From Palsa-1400 sp036501625 (GTDB lineage: Bacteria; Verrucomicrobiota; Verrucomicrobiia; Limisphaerales; Palsa-1400), in assembly GCA_036501625.1 (NCBI GenBank), contig DASXZY010000037.1:1-64000 (forward strand): DNA of 64,000 nucleotides, given 5' to 3'. How positions within the stretch are numbered: the first letter of the stretch is position 1; each line of letters starts with the position of its first letter. Under the pieces are notes generated by a model, which saw only the letters and a program-made list of their open reading frames with translations, had not been told where the DNA came from and ran no database searches. Positions 7,920 through 16,151 of the stretch are shown here, in pieces. The position numbers were made by a program, and so were the translations under genes.

Positions 7920-8417
7920 ATGAAAAAACTCCTGAATCTCATCCTGCAAACGGCTTCTTTCGCCCTCGCGCGAAGAAGCGCCCGGCCTGTGGCGCTGGCC
8001 AACCAATTGGGCGGCGTGTTCGATCATGGGCGCGAAACGCTCCAGATCGACCCCTCAACGTCCCTGCCGGTGGCCGCCAAGTATTTGGTATACAAGCGCG
8101 GCTCGGCCCAATATTACGCGGCCGTGGCCGATGGCGTGAATATGCCGCTGGGCATCTCGCCGGACGCGGCCTACCAGTTGGGCGACTTCCTGGACATTGA
8201 GCGCCTCGGCGCCACCTTCGGCACCGTGTTGGGCTATTCGGCCGGCGCGGTCACGATCGATGATCTCGTCTATTCCGCCGCCAACGGCCTTGCTGGCGAT
8301 CTCACCACAGCCGGCCATGGAACGTTCTGGGTCATCGGGCGCGCTGTCAACAGCGTCAGCGCGGCCAGCCAGGAAATCACCTTTGTTCCCTGCTTCCCCT
8401 ATCAGGTGACGCAATAA
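7920..8417 (+). CDS. Capsid decoration-like protein (DUF2190-type)
   Basis: 165 residues. A basic N-terminal tail precedes a small beta-rich domain with PVAAKYLVYKRGSAQYYAAV, MPLGISPDAAYQLGD and GTVLGYSAGAVTIDDLVYSAA. This order (constant parameter, 'G.s.....G....V...G' and 'D.vY.a.nG') is typical of DUF2190/head-fibre-like capsid cement proteins, which are often encoded between scaffold and major capsid genes. Position here matches. Calling it decoration is inference from synteny plus composition. Confidence 0.5.
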   Translation: MKKLLNLILQTASFALARRSARPVALANQLGGVFDHGRETLQIDPSTSLPVAAKYLVYKRGSAQYYAAVADGVNMPLGISPDAAYQLGDFLDIERLGATFGTVLGYSAGAVTIDDLVYSAANGLAGDLTTAGHGTFWVIGRAVNSVSAASQEITFVPCFPYQVTQ

Positions 8418-8451
8418 CCTCCAGACAATCCCGAAAGCATTCGGACCCGAA

Positions 8452-9519
8452 ATGAAAAATATGAAAGATCCAATCGTTCTGTCGAACGCGGCCCGCCAAG
8501 CCGCCCTTGAATTCCTTGGCGTCGAATTAGGCAACGAGTTTGCCCCCAGCGCCATCGCCTCCAACAACGTTGGCGCCCATCATGGGCAAGTCTGCCTGGC
8601 CAACGATTCCCTGCTCCGCCAGTCGGAGTATATCGAGGAGTTGACCACCTTTGCCATCAGTTACGACGGCATGGTCGGCAACCGCCTGCGCCAGTTGCGG
8701 GACCTTCTGGCGCCGCCCCGGCCCAGCAACAGCCGGATCGTGCGCCTGACCATCTACGATGAAAACGAGCCGTGGCAGACTGTCGATTACACGGCTGTCA
8801 AGCGAAGCATTCTGGCGGATTTCATGCGTGTGCGCCAGCGCGTGGCTTCCAAAGTGGACCTGCAGGTGCCCAATCGCGGATTAACCGTTCTTCTTGACCG
8901 CGACCAGTTGAAGGACAAGCCGGAGTGGCAGCAGGTCCACACCAAATGGCTGCTGGACCTGATGATGCGCGCGACCGTGCTGGAAGCTGTTTCGCTTCTG
9001 CAAACGGCGGCCATCGTTTCCGGCACCTCCTGGGATGCCGGCAGCAATCCAGACCTGGAATTGAAGCAGGACATCATCAACCTGGCCAATACGACCGGCT
9101 TTTATCCGCTGGTGGCTGTTTACGGCGATCAGGCCGCGTTGAAACGGCAGAACGCTTACGAAAGCCAGCTCACCGCCGGCGCGCTGGCCCGGGCCGGGCA
9201 GTTCACCGAGGAGCAGGTCGCCACGGCCATCGGCGTGGACCGCTGCATCATTAACGCCGAGCGTTATCAGCAGGCCAGCGGCACAACAAAACAGGAAATC
9301 ATCGGCAGCAACGTGCTGCTCTTTTCGAGCATCGAAGCGGATGGGCCAATGGATTCGAGCAACCTCGTGCGCCACGTGGCCAATGCCGCTTACGGCGGAG
9401 GCGATTACGCGGTCTATGTCACGGATGTCGGAGTCAAACTGATCGCGCTGACAGTCGAGAACTACGAATACCTGCACGTGCAGCACACGACCGGCATTCA
9501 GCAAATCCAGGTGAACTAA
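8452..9519 (+). CDS. Putative major capsid protein
   Basis: 355 residues, alternative start at 8461. No export signal. Synteny (portal, protease/scaffold, decoration, this gene) and length fit an HK97-fold major capsid protein. Features consistent with that: an N-terminal helical region, a long amphipathic segment (YTAVKRSILADFMRVRQRVA), a central spine-like helix (HTKWLLDLMMRATVLEAVSLL), and a C-terminal beta section ending in EADGPMDSSNLVRHV and YLHVQHTTGIQQIQVN. I do not recognise a signature motif, so the assignment rests mainly on order and size. Confidence 0.6.
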   Translation: MKNMKDPIVLSNAARQAALEFLGVELGNEFAPSAIASNNVGAHHGQVCLANDSLLRQSEYIEELTTFAISYDGMVGNRLRQLRDLLAPPRPSNSRIVRLTIYDENEPWQTVDYTAVKRSILADFMRVRQRVASKVDLQVPNRGLTVLLDRDQLKDKPEWQQVHTKWLLDLMMRATVLEAVSLLQTAAIVSGTSWDAGSNPDLELKQDIINLANTTGFYPLVAVYGDQAALKRQNAYESQLTAGALARAGQFTEEQVATAIGVDRCIINAERYQQASGTTKQEIIGSNVLLFSSIEADGPMDSSNLVRHVANAAYGGGDYAVYVTDVGVKLIALTVENYEYLHVQHTTGIQQIQVN

Positions 9520-9565
9520 CGGGTTCACTCCCAATCCAAATCGCAATCCTAATCCTAATCTGAAA

Positions 9566-10099
9566 ATGAAATCACACATCCGCAAACTCGTGCTCGCCGC
9601 GCTCTTGGCAGTTTCGTCCAGGTCCGCCCAGGCGCAGGCCACGACGCAAGTCATGCCGCGCGCTTACCCGGTGTTCAACAGCCAGTTGCTGACGAGCCTC
9701 CAGGCGCTGCCGCCGAACGCAATCCAGACGAACGTGCTCAGCGCGACGGTCGCCGGGCAGACCAACACGTTCATCCCCTACAGCGGGGCGCACGCCATCG
9801 GGCTGGTCTGCCAGATTGTCAATACGAATGCGTTCGCGCAGTCTTCGAACGTCATTATCTACGTCTATCCCGCCTACGATTCGCTGGGCGGGAATGGCAG
9901 TTCACTTAACGGCCGCTATGGCACCAACTTCAGCACCACCCCGGTGCTTGCCTGGACCATCGGCACGCTGACGAACACCATCGCCTCGACGAACCTGCTG
10001 GCGGGACAATGGGAGCCGGCCACCAGCCTGGGCTTCTGCATCACCAACACGACCAAGAGCAATCTGGTTGTGACGCTGACCCAATACGTTTGCCCCTAG
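9566..10099 (+). CDS. Exported protein of unknown function in the phage-type block
   Basis: 177 residues with a clear Sec signal peptide (KSHIRK, then LVLAALLAVSS, cleavage near AQA-Q at residues 24-25). The mature part is Asn/Thr-rich and beta-like (NTFIPYSGAHAIGLVCQIVN, SNVIIYVYPAYDSLGGNG, TLTNTIASTNLLAG) and ends TQYVCP. An exported protein between capsid and connector genes is unexpected, since virion components normally assemble in the cytoplasm. It may be a surface or appendage protein of the structure, or a domesticated cargo gene. No function assigned. Confidence 0.6.
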   Translation: MKSHIRKLVLAALLAVSSRSAQAQATTQVMPRAYPVFNSQLLTSLQALPPNAIQTNVLSATVAGQTNTFIPYSGAHAIGLVCQIVNTNAFAQSSNVIIYVYPAYDSLGGNGSSLNGRYGTNFSTTPVLAWTIGTLTNTIASTNLLAGQWEPATSLGFCITNTTKSNLVVTLTQYVCP

Positions 10100-10169
10100 C
10101 CGCCTAAAGCGCCGGCGCGCGCGGATTGCCCTATCCGCCGCGCCGGCCAACCGGAGAATACGAACACTT

Positions 10170-10616
10170 ATGCCCTGGAACACCCTTGCCGCCGCCGATG
10201 TCCTGGCGGAAATCCTCCCCGACGAAGCCGCGATGCTCAACACGATTCAAGGCAGCGCGCCGGTCTTGTCCACCATCCTCTCCACCGTCACGGCCGAAAT
10301 CCAAGCGGGCATTTTGGTCGGCGGAAACCAGATTGGCCAGCCCGGCACGGTGCCGGACCAAATCCGCTCCGACGCCATTGCCATGGCGCGTTGGAAATGG
10401 TTTTGCAGCCTGCCCAAAACCGATTTGCAAAGCGACTTCCGCCGCGCGCAGCACGACGAAGCTGTCAAACGCATGGAGAAAATCCGCGCGGGCCGTGAGA
10501 AGGTCGAAATTCCCGCCCAGCCGCAAAATGCCACGGGGCCGAGTTTCCGCATGGAAGCCATCCGCCGCGGGCATCGGCTCAACAGCGATTCATTTGACAA
10601 AATGGGGGAAACATGA
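10170..10616 (+). CDS. Head-tail connector-like protein (Mu gp36/DUF1320-like)
   Basis: 148 residues. The opening W.TLAAADVLAEILPDEAAML, the mid-segment IL.TVTAEIQAGILVGG, GTVPDQIRSDAIAMARWKWF, and RRAQHDEAVKRMEKI follow the layout of gp36/DUF1320 connectors (a 'D....l...E' start, a 'P..i...a..iar' helix and a 'r...a...L..i..G' helix). It would join the head to the tail. The last codons overlap the next gene by four bases (start at 10613). The ATG at 10170 is used; an upstream frame at 10126 is a shadow. Confidence 0.55.
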   Translation: MPWNTLAAADVLAEILPDEAAMLNTIQGSAPVLSTILSTVTAEIQAGILVGGNQIGQPGTVPDQIRSDAIAMARWKWFCSLPKTDLQSDFRRAQHDEAVKRMEKIRAGREKVEIPAQPQNATGPSFRMEAIRRGHRLNSDSFDKMGET

Positions 10617-11332
10617 ACCTCGCCTCGCAAATTGAATCGGTGCAACCGGACGTTTATTACAAGCTCCTGAGCGAGCCTTGGTTCGCGGACATCGCCATCT
10701 TCCGGGTTCGCCAAAAACGCCTGGATACGGAAGTCGGCCGGGCCCTGGCCGGCCTGGCCGGGCGCAATGGCAAGGGCGGCGCGAGCATCGAAGTGCAGAT
10801 GCCAACGCTCAAGAGCGCCCTGCCCGACACAGCCGGGCCAGTCTGCACGCTTGAGCAACGATTCATCGTCAAGGAACAGCCGTCCGTCAACCAGGGCGCC
10901 AACGGGACCGGTTTGAGCGCGGAGCGAATCGCGGTTAATCTGGCGCAAACCTTCCAGCTTTTTTTCCTGGGCGGCGCCCTGCAAGGCTTTTACACCGCGC
11001 CGGTTTTTTATGAGTACATCAACGCAGCCGAGGGCGCGCCGTTCATCTCATTGGCGGTTGCGTTGCGGGCCACTTTCTCTTTGACAGCACTCACGCGCGC
11101 GATTACGCCCGCCGCGTCGGCCGCGGGCCAGGCGGTCACGCTGGCGGACCGGCAGCCGGGAGGAGGCTCCGCGCTTTATTACACGACCGATGGCAGTTTC
11201 CCCGGACCGGGAAATCCCGCCGCCATTCTTTACAACAACCCGTTCACTGTCGCCGGCGGCACGGCCGTCCGCACCGCCGCCTATAACGGGGCGTTGCAAG
11301 GCAGCATGGTGGACACTTTTACAGTCAACTAA
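10613..11332 (+). CDS. Tail/connector protein with chitobiase-type C-terminal Ig domain
   Basis: 239 residues. The first about 130 (ASQIESVQPDVYYKLLSEPW, IEVQMPTLKSALPDTAGP, LSAERIAVNLAQTFQLF) resemble small phage tail-completion proteins by position only. The last 75 residues match the chitobiase/beta-hexosaminidase C-terminal type domain: VTLADRQPGGGSALYYTTDG, then P.P..PAAILYNNPFTV and TAVRTAAYNG. The YYTTDG...P....YtgPf pattern is distinctive. Such a domain on a virion protein suggests surface or glycan contact. It overlaps the connector gene by four bases. Confidence 0.6.
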   Translation: MNLASQIESVQPDVYYKLLSEPWFADIAIFRVRQKRLDTEVGRALAGLAGRNGKGGASIEVQMPTLKSALPDTAGPVCTLEQRFIVKEQPSVNQGANGTGLSAERIAVNLAQTFQLFFLGGALQGFYTAPVFYEYINAAEGAPFISLAVALRATFSLTALTRAITPAASAAGQAVTLADRQPGGGSALYYTTDGSFPGPGNPAAILYNNPFTVAGGTAVRTAAYNGALQGSMVDTFTVN

Positions 11333-11339
11333 TCATTCT

Positions 11340-12275
11340 ATGAGCGTTACTCGATCCCAACTCACGGGCGGCCCAGCCTATGCCGCGTTCAACGGCCAAA
11401 ACATCCAGTTCACGGAGGATTCCAAAGTCGAAACCGCTTTGGCCACCGATGTCATCGCCACATCGCTTTACGGCGACGTGGACGAGATTTACAAAGACCT
11501 CATCGTGAAGGCCAGCGGCCAGCCGCTTTTCTACGACACGGCCGCGCTTGCCACGATGTTTCCCTATCTCGCGGCCAGCGTTGGCACGGTGTATCCCGGC
11601 AGCACGGACAAGCCTTGCGTGTGGAACAGCAACAATGGCGACACCGTCACTCTGACGAGCGCCCTCATTGGCAAGATGCCGGATTTGGAATTGGGAGTGG
11701 ACGGGCCGGCGCTGGGCCGGATGGAAATTTGGGGAATCGTCGGCAACGGCGATGGGGCGGGCACGGCCAACAGTTATTACACGCTTCAAACGGGGCAGGG
11801 CTACAGCAATCCTCCGGCGCCCGGCACGGCGGTGTTGGGCAGGCAGGAGTTCACGGCCGCGTGGGGCACGGTGGCGGGCTTTGCCAGTTTCCAGGCGCAG
11901 GACAAATGGACCATCAGCCACGAATTGAAACTTGAAGCTGTGACCATTCAGGGCCGCACGCGCGCTTTTAAGCTCGCTGGCTACCGGGCCATGGCCAAAT
12001 GCAAACCGCTTGGGCCAACCATGGCGCAAATCGACGCCGCGCTCTACGCGCAAGGGGCGGGAACCAGCGGCGGCTACCGGCTGTCAACAAACGCCGCCAA
12101 TCTTGTCATCACCGGAAGCAGCAGCATGACCGCCACCCTGGGCAGCGCCGCGCTCAAGACAGCGGGATACGTGTTTGGTGGAAAACCTTTGCGTTACGGA
12201 GAACTGGGCTGGGTCAGCACCCTCCCCATCAATGTCGGCGGCGCCCCCGGCACGCCCGCCCTCGCTCTCGCCTGA
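11340..12275 (+). CDS. Putative tail tube-like structural protein
   Basis: 311 residues from the ATG at 11340; the frame is open further upstream but overlaps the previous gene. Features: QLTGGPAYAAFNGQNIQFTE, ATDVIATSLYGDVDEIYKDL, PYLAASVGTVYPGSTDKPC, then TWGTVAGFASF-like text and FKLAGYRAMAKCKPLGP. The pattern 'taGp..v.fnG....f..d' with a repeated barrel-like core is typical of tail-tube or major tail proteins; assignment is by composition and position. It lies seven bases after its neighbour. Confidence 0.45.
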   Translation: MSVTRSQLTGGPAYAAFNGQNIQFTEDSKVETALATDVIATSLYGDVDEIYKDLIVKASGQPLFYDTAALATMFPYLAASVGTVYPGSTDKPCVWNSNNGDTVTLTSALIGKMPDLELGVDGPALGRMEIWGIVGNGDGAGTANSYYTLQTGQGYSNPPAPGTAVLGRQEFTAAWGTVAGFASFQAQDKWTISHELKLEAVTIQGRTRAFKLAGYRAMAKCKPLGPTMAQIDAALYAQGAGTSGGYRLSTNAANLVITGSSSMTATLGSAALKTAGYVFGGKPLRYGELGWVSTLPINVGGAPGTPALALA

Positions 12276-12313
12276 TTCACGCGTTCAACAATTCAACCTT
12301 AAAAAAGAAATTC

Positions 12314-12535
12314 ATGTTAACTCCCACGCAAAATATTGACCTGGCCGCGCCGCTTTTAACTGCCGCCCAAAATCTCTCCAAAGGAATTGCAGCGGCGCGG
12401 GCGCAAGTCGATAAACATAACGCGGACAAAAATAACACCGCCATTGACGCCACCTTCATTACTGGCTGCTCCACGCACGGCCTGGCCATTGTGCAGGCTC
12501 TGGCCGACCACATCAGCCAGGCGGCCAAGCAATAA
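12314..12535 (+). CDS. Small protein of unknown function
   Basis: 73 residues, mostly helical: LAAPLLTAAQNLSKGIAAAR, then HNADKNNTAIDATF and CSTHGLAIVQALADHISQ. No export signal or known motif. It lies between the tail-tube-like gene and the HTH-like gene with tight spacing (four bases to the next ATG). In phage tail modules this slot often holds a tail assembly chaperone, but nothing in the sequence proves that. Confidence 0.5.
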   Translation: MLTPTQNIDLAAPLLTAAQNLSKGIAAARAQVDKHNADKNNTAIDATFITGCSTHGLAIVQALADHISQAAKQ

Positions 12536-12539
12536 GAAT

Positions 12540-12824
12540 ATGCCCCCCGAAACTTCCAGCGAAACGCCGCTGCCGCGCAATAATGGCGCCAAGACCCGCC
12601 GCGTCGATCTCGGCTTGGCGTTGCTGTCAACCAAAGCACCGCGCGGCGTCAGGTTCACGTCTCCGGAAATCGCGGCCTGGTGCGATTGCACTCCGGCCAT
12701 GATTGCCGCCATCGAAGCGCAAGCTTTGCGGCGTTTGTACCGGCAGGTGCGCGCGCGATTCAACCTCCCGCACGCCAGCAGGGCGGAAATCCGCCGCTGG
12801 ATGACCCTCAATTTTTGCTCGTGA
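12540..12824 (+). CDS. Small HTH-like DNA-binding protein (sigma region 4-like)
   Basis: 94 residues. A disordered N-terminus precedes RVDLGLALLSTKAPRGVRF and a helix-turn-helix-like core, TSPEIAAWCDCTPAMIAAIE, followed by AQALRRLYRQVRARF. The 'eIA..cg.....i..ie..ALrkLr' layout is that of sigma-70 region 4 or related regulators. A DNA-binding protein inside a structural gene run is unusual and may control the block. It shares a four-base GTGA overlap with the next gene. Confidence 0.5.
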   Translation: MPPETSSETPLPRNNGAKTRRVDLGLALLSTKAPRGVRFTSPEIAAWCDCTPAMIAAIEAQALRRLYRQVRARFNLPHASRAEIRRWMTLNFCS

Positions 12825-13279
12825 AAATTACGATGACACCAGCCGGCAGCGCGGCTGCCTTTGTGCTGGCGGATGATTCCGTCAGCGTCGTGCAAGGCGC
12901 TAATTTCACCGGCGGCGTGGGCGGCCAGGTGCGGGAGGGCTTTGTCAACAAGCAGAAACGGAGCGCGCAAAAATCGGCGCTGCTGAGGGCCGCCTACTTG
13001 TTGAATGTGCCCCGGTTCAACCTGGAAAATCGCCTCGCTTTCACGGTGCAACGCAGTTTTCAATCCGCCGAAGCCTGCGTTGCCTTCATCGCCTCGCACC
13101 CGGACAGCGTGCCCGTGCAGGGCGAGATCGCTGTCACCAATAAAAGCGCCGCCGGCCAGATCACGCGCTACCTGCCCGGCGCGGTGATGGAATCGGTGGA
13201 ATGCGTTCAGCACGCCGGCCTGAGCTGCAATTTCCGATACAGCCTTTGCGGAAATGGCGCCTGGCAAATCTCACCTTAA
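12821..13279 (+). CDS. Phage-type structural protein of unknown function
   Basis: 152 residues from a GTG at 12821 that overlaps the previous stop; upstream in-frame sequence is a shadow. It is beta-rich with MTPAGSAAAFVLADDSVSVV, LNVPRFNLENRLAFTVQRSF and TRYLPGAVMESVECVQHAG. The text resembles minor tail proteins that describe a single beta domain. No signal peptide. Its role in tail or baseplate is inferred only from context. Confidence 0.5.
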   Translation: MKITMTPAGSAAAFVLADDSVSVVQGANFTGGVGGQVREGFVNKQKRSAQKSALLRAAYLLNVPRFNLENRLAFTVQRSFQSAEACVAFIASHPDSVPVQGEIAVTNKSAAGQITRYLPGAVMESVECVQHAGLSCNFRYSLCGNGAWQISP

Positions 13280-13298
13280 AACCATTTACGAAATACTT

Positions 13299-13940
13299 AT
13301 GGCTTTGACCCCCCTGCCTATCCGCCTGTTTTGCGATATTGCCGCGCCGGCGAACCTCAACGATCTCAACCGCAACAGCCAGGCGCCGTCCTTTTATCGC
13401 GGCGACGATATTGAAATCGACATTGGCGTAGGCCAGAACGGCTCGCTCTTGACGGGCTTGTCGGGGAGCGGCGCGGGAGGGATCGCCAGCGCCACGGCCC
13501 AGATTTTTCAAAGCGAGAACGACGCCAATTCGCCATTGGCCGTTTGCACGGTGCTTGCGGCTAATATGAATTTGGGGCTGACCCAGGTGGAATGGACCAG
13601 CGCCGCCGCGCCATTCTGCCATGCCGCGTTCCTTTTTCCCAACAGCCAGACGGGCATGAGCCTCGGCGGCGCGGCGAGCGTCAACTATTGGCTGCGCGTC
13701 ACGGCGCAGACCAGCGACAGCGTCCCCAAGCAGATCACGCTGCTCGACGGTCCCATCACGGTGCGGGACGGCCCCACGGCCGCACCCAGCGCGCCGCCGC
13801 TGGCCGCGCTTCGTTATTACATTGTTTCCGGCCAGATGGTTCCGCAATTGCTTGACACGGCGACCGGACTCTATCACACGCTGGCCATCTTCAACGATGG
13901 CGGTGTTTTAACCCTCCAACTCTCCGACCAAGGATATTAA
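13299..13940 (+). CDS. Putative baseplate/appendage protein
   Basis: 213 residues from the ATG at 13299; an earlier in-frame ATG at 13254 overlaps the previous gene. The N-terminus has an Ig-like layout with FYRGDDIEIDIGVGQNGSLL, SATAQIFQSEND and WLRVTAQTSDS, reminiscent of BppU-type N-terminal baseplate domains, then a linker (TAAPSAPPLA) and a small C-terminal tail (YYIVSGQMVPQLLDTATGLY). It is immediately followed by the fibre-like gene with no gap. Assignment tentative. Confidence 0.4.
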   Translation: MALTPLPIRLFCDIAAPANLNDLNRNSQAPSFYRGDDIEIDIGVGQNGSLLTGLSGSGAGGIASATAQIFQSENDANSPLAVCTVLAANMNLGLTQVEWTSAAAPFCHAAFLFPNSQTGMSLGGAASVNYWLRVTAQTSDSVPKQITLLDGPITVRDGPTAAPSAPPLAALRYYIVSGQMVPQLLDTATGLYHTLAIFNDGGVLTLQLSDQGY

Positions 13941-16151
13941 ATGCGCATCCGACCCCTCAAATTGCTTCTCTTCTGCGGCCTGGCAGCCTCCGCCCAGGTC
14001 AGCACGAACAAGGTGTTCGTTGTCAATACCAACAACGTCCTGCCGCCCAACGCCTCCAATTTCTTCGCCGCCAACATCACGCTCCTCACCAATGCGCTCA
14101 CGAATGCCGGCTATGGCCTCGGCGGCGGATTCTCCGGCACCAATATTTTCCAGCTCCGGGCGAGCAATGAAGTCTCGGCGGCCGCGTTTAGCGGCGGCGC
14201 CTTCAGCGGCGGAACTTTTTCCATGCCGATCGTGCCTTCCAATCAGGTGTCCAGTTCCGCCGCGTTTGTGTCGCCCTTGATCGCCGGCGGCCTCGCCGAG
14301 GCGACCGGTTGTGCGACAGACGGCACCAACATTTACATCTGTTATAATGACAATACCAATGGCCTGGGCGTGTATGTGGAGACGCACACCGGCATGGGAA
14401 CCGCTCCGCTCGGCGTGGTGGTCGCCAGCAACTATCTCTATCACACCTCAGCAACCGGCTACACTGTTGCGGGCGGGATGTCGTATTATCAGGGGCTGCT
14501 CTACGCGGTGGTGGGAACGAACTTCAGCCCGTCCACCGGCAACGCGGTGATTGTGTTTGACACAAATTGCGTCCTGCAGGGAGTGCATCCTTTGGGCCAG
14601 GCTCCGAACTTCATTCAATTCTTCCAGCCTGTATCTCCGACTGGCGCAATCGCGTGTTACTTCGGCACGCCATATACCGGGGACGCATTTCCGGCTGGGT
14701 CGCGCATGCCGTATTTCACCATCGGATCGGCCGCCACTGGAACGGCATGGACAACCAATGGGCAATACGTGCCGCTGAGCGAGGTGACAGAGGCCGAAGG
14801 CTTTGCCCTGGATGCGAGCGGCCACGCATGGATTTATGGCCAATCCATTCCGCTGACATTCGAGCCGCCATACAACTTGATGGGCACCGTGTTTCCCAGC
14901 GGCTTCGGCGCATTTCAAATTTCCGAGGTGAACACGAATACAGGCTCCGTGACCGTCATCAGCTACCCGCGGACGACGAACGCGCTCATCACCACCTGCG
15001 GACAGATCACGGGCAACTGTTTTTTTTGGCCCACCGATTCCACCAAGTTAAATGTGGTCATCCAAGGCGCGGTCCCGGCTGGGCCTTATGCGAATCCCAA
15101 CACCAATTTTCTGATTGGTTTTCCAGTGTTGCCGGGGGCCGACAGCGGACAAATGAATTCTGGCGGCCTGGTCAAGGCGCCTTTCGGAGCGTTTGGCGCA
15201 TTGACAGCGGAGCAGGGCACAATCTCGAACGTGACCATCCTCGCCTCTCCAAATTTATACGTGACAAATACCTTCGGCGCCGGGGGCTTGGTCATTCTCA
15301 GCAATTCCGCCGCAGGTTTGTCAGCCTCCCAGGCCAGCATGAAGGCCGACACCTCCGGCAATCTGATCTTTGACACCATTTCAGGAGACACCTACATCGA
15401 GAAAGGGGGTTCGGCCATCATGATTTTCGATCCCTCCGGCGTCAATTGCCTGGATTTGTTCCAGCCTTTTTCGGGAATTGCCAACGTGCCCAGCATCGCC
15501 GGCGCCGCGAATAGCACCGCTAGCCTCAGCAACGCCATCACAACGAATCTTGTTGCGCAGCGGTCCTTGCGCGCCACCAACGCCAATATCGGCAGCGATG
15601 GCGCGGTTACGCCGCTGATTGTGCGGACAGCGGGAGCCATAAGCGGCATCGCCGAATTCCGCAACAGCGGCGGCGGCGATGTTTACGACTTCGCGACCAG
15701 CGGACTGACCGCCTTCAGCGGCGCATGGGCGGTGGACAATTCCGGCAATGAGACCATCGCCGGCGCGTTCACCGGCAACGGCGCGGGCCTGACCAACATC
15801 CCCAACGCGAGCGTCGGGCTGCCGCCGTTCATTCAAATTCCCTGGGCGGCCGCGATCACGATTGGGATGCAGTCCAACATCGGCGGCGTCTACCACATCA
15901 CGCCATCGCTTGGCGGCAGCACGGTCATCACCTTTGCCAACGCCACCAACTCCAACGCGGCCATCACGGTCATGTTCCGCGACGCGCTCACCAATTGCAA
16001 TTTGACCATTCAGGGCGACGGCAGCGCCACGAACACGCAATGGCAATCGCTCCCCTTCACGGTGGCGGTCAGCAATGTGTTCAACGTGATCACGCCGCAA
16101 GTGCTGGAGCCGAACAGCCTGATGATCATCGGCAGCCAATCCCCGCAATGA
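13941..16151 (+). CDS. Large exported fibre-like protein
   Basis: 736 residues with an N-terminal signal-like segment (RIRPLKLLLFCGLAASA-Q, residues 1-19). Middle residues about 110-350 look like a beta-propeller or YVTN-type repeat (YYQGLLYAVVGTNFSPSTG, VIVFDTNCVLQGVHPL, EAEGFALDASGHAWIYG). The C-terminal third contains WAVDNSGNETIAGAFTGNGAG followed by LTNIPNASV, a motif common in phage tail fibres and Verrucomicrobiota surface proteins, and ends in a beta-rich tip. It probably makes a receptor-binding or surface fibre. A signal peptide on a tail fibre is atypical. The stop overlaps the next ATG (ATGA). Confidence 0.55.
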   Translation: MRIRPLKLLLFCGLAASAQVSTNKVFVVNTNNVLPPNASNFFAANITLLTNALTNAGYGLGGGFSGTNIFQLRASNEVSAAAFSGGAFSGGTFSMPIVPSNQVSSSAAFVSPLIAGGLAEATGCATDGTNIYICYNDNTNGLGVYVETHTGMGTAPLGVVVASNYLYHTSATGYTVAGGMSYYQGLLYAVVGTNFSPSTGNAVIVFDTNCVLQGVHPLGQAPNFIQFFQPVSPTGAIACYFGTPYTGDAFPAGSRMPYFTIGSAATGTAWTTNGQYVPLSEVTEAEGFALDASGHAWIYGQSIPLTFEPPYNLMGTVFPSGFGAFQISEVNTNTGSVTVISYPRTTNALITTCGQITGNCFFWPTDSTKLNVVIQGAVPAGPYANPNTNFLIGFPVLPGADSGQMNSGGLVKAPFGAFGALTAEQGTISNVTILASPNLYVTNTFGAGGLVILSNSAAGLSASQASMKADTSGNLIFDTISGDTYIEKGGSAIMIFDPSGVNCLDLFQPFSGIANVPSIAGAANSTASLSNAITTNLVAQRSLRATNANIGSDGAVTPLIVRTAGAISGIAEFRNSGGGDVYDFATSGLTAFSGAWAVDNSGNETIAGAFTGNGAGLTNIPNASVGLPPFIQIPWAAAITIGMQSNIGGVYHITPSLGGSTVITFANATNSNAAITVMFRDALTNCNLTIQGDGSATNTQWQSLPFTVAVSNVFNVITPQVLEPNSLMIIGSQSPQ

